Made by a program: the position numbers and the translations under genes
The notes under the pieces: model-generated
Database searches by the model: none
What the model was told of the DNA's origin: nothing
Seen by the model: only the letters and a program-made list of their open reading frames with translations
DNA from: Oscillatoriaceae cyanobacterium Prado104
Lineage (GTDB): Bacteria > Cyanobacteriota > Cyanobacteriia > Cyanobacteriales > Microcoleaceae
DNA: 64,000 bases
Direction: 5' to 3'
Assembly (NCBI GenBank): GCA_025454405.1
Contig: JALOON010000013.1
Location: forward strand, 1-64,000
Shown: piece after piece, positions 60,865 through 64,000 of the stretch
How the letters are laid out: every line of letters starts with the position of its first letter
How positions within the stretch are numbered: position 1 is the first letter of the stretch

Positions 60865-61783
60865 CTTTTGGTTTGACTAACTGAGCAATTCCAAAGGCCG
60901 CGCCGAAGCTGGCTGCCGATCCAAAAAGTCCGGCAATGCTCGTACCAATCGGCTGTTCTTCTAATCCTTTAACGCTGTAATCAGCTAGAGGAGTTGGGTT
61001 TTCAACAATAGTAGCTTCTTTATCTTTAAATCCGTATTTTTCAGCTACTGAATCCAACCCATCCGGCCAACTGGAAGCAAACAAAGAAAGCACTCCTGCT
61101 ATTAATAAAACCCCGACTACTGGCGCTACCCATTTCTGTAATTGCGGCTGTTCTCCTGGCAGCAAATCCGGCCGTACTTTGACGAGATAAGTTAGCACGC
61201 CGCCTGTAATTAGTCCTTCGCCAATGCCGATTAAAATGTGGACTCCTACCATTGCTGGCAGTGCGATATTTAATGCTACTGTGCCGGAAAGTGCTAGGGC
61301 GATCGTACAGCAAATTGAAGCGGCAACGACGCTGAGGCCTGCTGCAATTCCTGCTGCTAGGGGCAAACGGTTGCGGGAACCTCCCAACAATCGCTGCAAT
61401 GGCTGCAACAGCAACCAGCCCGTCCAAATTCCTACTAGCCCCATGTTGAAAATATTGGCACCCAGGGCGGTAATGCCTCCGTCGGCAAATAAAACGCTTT
61501 GAATTATGAAAACCGTACTCATCGCTAGAGTTGCCGCCCAAGGGCTGCCCAATACGACGGATGCTAAGGCCCCCCCTAACAAATGACCGCTGGTGCCGCC
61601 CGCTACGGGAAAGTTAATCATCTGGGCGGCAAATACGAATGCTGTGGTTAAGCCCACGACGGGGGCTTGGCGCAGTCCGATGCTATCGCGCGATTTGTTC
61701 AGGGCAACGGCGATTGCTGCTGCACTTGCTATGCCGGTGGCAATGGCTACTGGCGGTGAAAGAAAACCATCAGGTATGTGCAT
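60857..61783 (-). CDS. cbiM: CbiM/NikM-type nickel/cobalt transporter substrate-binding membrane protein with a PDGLE (CbiN-like) domain
   Basis: The 308-residue protein begins MHIPDGFLSPPVAIATG: the His2 at the N-terminus is the metal ligand of CbiM/NikM. It has FPVAGGTSGHLLGGALASVV and GITALGANIFNMGLVG, then a C-terminal fused PDGLE domain (SSWPDGLDSVAEKYGF) that replaces separate CbiN/NikN. It is the S-component of an ECF importer for Ni2+ or Co2+; which metal cannot be told. It is first in the operon, with a possible operator upstream. Confidence 0.9.
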   Translation of the reverse strand: MHIPDGFLSPPVAIATGIASAAAIAVALNKSRDSIGLRQAPVVGLTTAFVFAAQMINFPVAGGTSGHLLGGALASVVLGSPWAATLAMSTVFIIQSVLFADGGITALGANIFNMGLVGIWTGWLLLQPLQRLLGGSRNRLPLAAGIAAGLSVVAASICCTIALALSGTVALNIALPAMVGVHILIGIGEGLITGGVLTYLVKVRPDLLPGEQPQLQKWVAPVVGVLLIAGVLSLFASSWPDGLDSVAEKYGFKDKEATIVENPTPLADYSVKGLEEQPIGTSIAGLFGSAASFGAAFGIAQLVKPKDV

Positions 61784-62308
61784 CGATTTATCCCAAACCA
61801 GAGAACTCTCAACCCTTTAGTCAACTATTTTTTACAAAAATTTACAATCCCCTCTGGGGGGATTGACTTTTTGAAAAAAGAATACTTGCAGGTTGAATGC
61901 GCAAAAATCATCACTCGATCGCAGTTTTTTGATAGCTATTATCAATAATTTGTAACTACAAAACAGCCCAACCCAACCTCAGTAAAGCTTGCAGAAAAAG
62001 ATTAAAAAAATATAAAAAATTACTTGCCAGACAATAATTAGACTTATTCTAATTGTTGAGAATTAGTTGCATTACTCGGCTTTTAGGAAAAGCAGTTCGA
62101 TCGCCAGTTATTTCGTGCTGCAACCGGGTAGGTTTGCTGTATCCGTGAATGCCAATCTACTCGATCGAGCAAAATTTGGCATTTTTCGATCGCGCGCCAG
62201 TTCGATCGGCTTTTTTCGCCAGCCTGGATTCTCAAGACACTCAAAAACATAATGCAACTATTCTCAAATATCTGCGCGAAAATCGACAATTAAGGAGGTC
62301 TCCCAGCA
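61784..62308. other. divergent promoter region between cbiMQO and the membrane-protein cassette
   Basis: The 525-bp stretch is A/T-rich between 61900 and 62070. It contains a short hairpin tcccctctggggggat near 61850 and the operator-like array described separately. I searched for a cobalamin-riboswitch B12 box and a NikR-type GTATGA...TCATAC palindrome and saw neither. No gene recognised. Confidence 0.5.
62036..62066. promoter_or_regulatory. array of three alternating half-sites AATTAG/CTAATT
   Basis: AATTAG at 62036-62041, CTAATT at 62049-62054 and AATTAG at 62061-62066 form two overlapping inverted repeats with 7- and 6-base gaps. This geometry resembles operators of Fur-family regulators. 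It lies between cbiM and the divergent cassette, so it could control both. The regulator is unknown. Confidence 0.4.
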
Positions 62309-62941
62309 GTGCAACAATCAACTCAAGATTCCCCTACCGATTTAGTCCCTGCGGAATTTCCCAAACAGCTAGATATCGCTCAAGTTTCTATCTACGGACT
62401 GAGCTTTTTATCTGCTGGTATGTTTCTGTTTTTACCTTTAGTCAACCTACTGCATCCCAGCCACTGGCAGCGATTGATGGGAACCATTCACGGCATGGGT
62501 GCAATGTTTGCAATGGTAGTGATGGTTTACACGGGACATTTAGCTTTCCCTTTGCTGCGGGGTTCGGCAAAAATCCTGCCGCAAATGCGCACGTTAGCCT
62601 TTTGGTCATCTATTTTGAGCTTTTTAGCTATCGCTACCGGCAATTGGGCTTACATGCGGTATCGGGCGGGCATAGACTTTGGCGGAGCTCGGGCTTGGCT
62701 GAAAGAAAACTCGCCTTTAGGGCAGTATGTTTTGATGGAATATCACGAATTTAGCGTGCTGTTTACGTTGCCTTTAGCAGTAGCTTGCACCTGGATTTTG
62801 TGGAACTACGGCGATGCAATTTTAGAAAAACAAAATCGCCCAGTTTTAACTGCAACCTGCGTAGCTTTGATGGCAATCATGTTTTTCTCAATGGGAGGCA
62901 TGGTCAGCGGTATTGGCGTTGCTAAAATTCAGGCTTTGTAA
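62309..62941 (+). CDS. multi-pass membrane protein of unknown function
   Basis: The protein of 210 residues starts at a GTG, supported by a strong Shine-Dalgarno taaggaggt at 62292-62300. It has about five membrane segments: SIYGLSFLSAGMFLFLPLVN, GMGAMFAMVVMVYTGHLAFP, FWSSILSFLAIATGNWAYM, EFSVLFTLPLAVACTWILWN, TCVALMAIMFFSMGGMVSGI. Conserved-looking histidines occur in TIHGMGAM, YTGHLAF and EYHEFSV and could bind heme or metal (inference). I do not recognise the family. It is the first of three plus-strand genes divergent from cbiMQO. Confidence 0.75.
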   Translation: MQQSTQDSPTDLVPAEFPKQLDIAQVSIYGLSFLSAGMFLFLPLVNLLHPSHWQRLMGTIHGMGAMFAMVVMVYTGHLAFPLLRGSAKILPQMRTLAFWSSILSFLAIATGNWAYMRYRAGIDFGGARAWLKENSPLGQYVLMEYHEFSVLFTLPLAVACTWILWNYGDAILEKQNRPVLTATCVALMAIMFFSMGGMVSGIGVAKIQAL

Positions 62942-62944
62942 TTA

Positions 62945-63100
62945 TTAGTCAGCAGTCAGCAGTCAGCAGTCAGCAGTCAGCAGTCAGCAGTCAGCAGTCA
63001 TTAGTCAGTAGTTATTCAACTATCAACTGTCAACTGTCAACTATTAACTGTCAACTGTCAACTATCAACTATCAACTGTCAACTGTCAACTATCTTAGGA
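62945..63100. repeat. heptamer tandem repeats cagcagt and tcaactg
   Basis: Seven consecutive agtcagc heptamers (about 62948-62999) are followed by more than ten units of tcaactgtcaac / tcaactatcaac. It fills the space between two genes of the same cassette without an evident terminator. Confidence 0.9.
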
Positions 63101-63110
63101 GATTTGTGAA

Positions 63111-63584
63111 ATGACGAGACAATTATCCCGCAACAATTTTGCGGGTGACGAGCCTGTTTACGGGAAAATTTGGTCAAAATTAAAACACTTTCCCAGCGGT
63201 TTAGCTGAGGGTTCGGAAACAGCGCCTAGCGTTTCCGGCCCTGCAGCAGCAGCAATAATTAGCGCTGCAATTGGTTGTTTTGCGATGATGGTGAGTCACC
63301 ATTTAGGGGACACATCTAAGGCTACAAACGAATGGCTTTGGAACCTCGGTAGTTGGATTCCGGGAAGCAAAACTAATGATGAAATGTGGGGCAACATCGG
63401 CAGTTATACCGGCAAAGAAACTATGTTGCTGATTGGCTGGCTTGTCAGTTGGCCGATACTGCATGCGATTTGGAAAAATAAGAGCATTAAAAGCCGCACC
63501 ATATTTTTCTGGATGTTTGCTTTGCTAGTTGCTGCGACAGCGATGTCCTGGCATCCTCTGTTCCCCTATTTGCCGTTAACTTAA
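63111..63584 (+). CDS. membrane protein of unknown function
   Basis: The 157-residue protein has a Shine-Dalgarno taggag 10 bases before its ATG. After a hydrophilic start (MTRQLSRNNFAGDEPVYGKI) come three membrane segments: AAAAIISAAIGCFAMMVSHH, METMLLIGWLVSWPILHAIW-like at about 103-122, and TIFFWMFALLVAATAMSWHP. Histidines in VSHHLGDTS sit at the end of the first helix. I do not recognise the family. It follows the previous gene after a tandem repeat and is probably part of the same unit. Confidence 0.75.
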   Translation: MTRQLSRNNFAGDEPVYGKIWSKLKHFPSGLAEGSETAPSVSGPAAAAIISAAIGCFAMMVSHHLGDTSKATNEWLWNLGSWIPGSKTNDEMWGNIGSYTGKETMLLIGWLVSWPILHAIWKNKSIKSRTIFFWMFALLVAATAMSWHPLFPYLPLT

Positions 63585-63602
63585 GTAATGTGAGGTTTGA
63601 TG

Positions 63603-64000
63603 ATGGAAACAAAAAATAAGCCGCTCCCAGCCAGGGAGATGCACCAAATAGTTTGGATTAGTATGGGAGTTTTGGTTTTGTTCTTCGTAACTTTTCCCAT
63701 CTCCATGTGGCGCGTCAGCCAAAAAGAAAAGTTTCGCGGTTTTCACGTCAAGTCTTTGACAGTTGAAGGGAAAAATCCCCAAGCAGTAGATGCTAGTGCT
63801 GTTGCTAATAAGCCTGCGGAAGCCGCTATTGCTAGTAGCGCTGTACAGCCTGTGACAAGCAATCCCAACGTAGCTGTTAGCGGTCAAAAAAATCTGCCCG
63901 AAAAGTATCCGAATGCTGTACCTTTCATTAATCAGCCTGTTGCGACGGCTATTCCCAATAGCCCTACAGATAAGACTGCCGAAGCTGTGCCCGTGTCAGC
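63603..64000 (+). CDS. single-pass membrane protein, partial at the window edge
   Basis: The frame is open from the ATG at 63603 (or 63600) to the window end, at least 132 residues: METKNKPLPAREMHQIVWIS, a membrane helix (MGVLVLFFVTFPISMWRV), then an alanine/proline/valine-rich exported part (AVANKPAEAAIASSAVQPVT, YPNAVPFINQPVATAIPNSP). It begins 18 bp after the previous stop codon, so it is in the same operon. Without its C-terminus I cannot assign a family; a periplasmic metal- or redox-related domain may follow. Confidence 0.7.
   Translation, partial: METKNKPLPAREMHQIVWISMGVLVLFFVTFPISMWRVSQKEKFRGFHVKSLTVEGKNPQAVDASAVANKPAEAAIASSAVQPVTSNPNVAVSGQKNLPEKYPNAVPFINQPVATAIPNSPTDKTAEAVPVS

Noticed and set aside
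61784-62308. Cobalamin riboswitch or NikR site upstream of cbiM
   Set aside because: I could not find a B12 box or a GTATGA...TCATAC palindrome; the only structured signal is the AATTAG/CTAATT array.
1-64000. tRNA or rRNA genes
   Set aside because: Scanning the intergenic stretches by eye, I found no cloverleaf with a GGTTCGAATCC-type arm and no rRNA-like sequence.

Overview
The window comes from a cyanobacterium, most likely a filamentous Oscillatoriales-type genome (Microcoleus/Oscillatoria-like). The evidence is Psb28, a photosystem II S4-domain protein, an MPBQ/MSBQ (tocopherol/plastoquinone) methyltransferase, several cyanobacteria-typical families of unknown function (DUF1830, DUF6717, DUF3352), a very high density of the HIP1 octamer GCGATCGC, heptanucleotide tandem repeats between genes, and many dispersed palindromic repeats. 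The genus is inference; no rRNA or tRNA gene was found.

Layout. 0-5 kb: a decayed IS5-type transposase, two small cyanobacterial proteins, the HemW-like radical SAM protein and a membrane PIN/TRAM protein. 5-8 kb: Uma2, DUF6717, a LytR-CpsA-Psr protein and an exported pentapeptide-repeat protein. 7.8-12.8 kb: a minus-strand SWIM / nuclease-like / SNF2 helicase set. 13-25 kb: pnp, a DUF362 protein, a frameshifted aspartase, gene debris with a dead MazF, an iron-type alcohol dehydrogenase, a class I/II aminotransferase, RidA and a PIN pair whose toxin lost its N-terminus. 25.2-33.5 kb: one 2742-residue protein combining PPC, DUF4114, subtilase, SH3-like, five PA14, LGFP-like and CHAP modules. 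33.5-36 kb: several toxin-antitoxin loci, most damaged. 36-50 kb: housekeeping genes (PSII S4 protein, pabC, pabB, MPBQ methyltransferase, moaB, psb28, a beta-helix/SLH protein, transglutaminase, SDRs, DUF3352) mixed with repeat blocks and more broken genes. 51-56.5 kb: an accessory island with an NB-ARC STAND ATPase, an RTX protein, HicBA, a Panacea-type antitoxin with an unknown partner, and a DUF6883/DUF4926 pair. 57-62 kb: TPR, SufA/IscA-type and Uma2 proteins, then a CbiMQO nickel/cobalt ECF transporter operon. 62-64 kb: a divergent cassette of three membrane proteins I do not recognise, separated from cbiM by a possible metal-regulator operator.

Two themes stand out. First, toxin genes are often broken (nonsense, frameshift, truncation, lost active site) while the antitoxin beside them is intact. 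Second, the intergenic DNA is full of palindromic and tandem repeats, one of which sits in frame inside the SNF2 helicase. The most unusual single gene is the giant protease/PA14/CHAP protein; the best candidates for poorly described systems are the Panacea pair, the DUF6883/DUF4926 pair and the three-gene membrane cassette beside cbiMQO.
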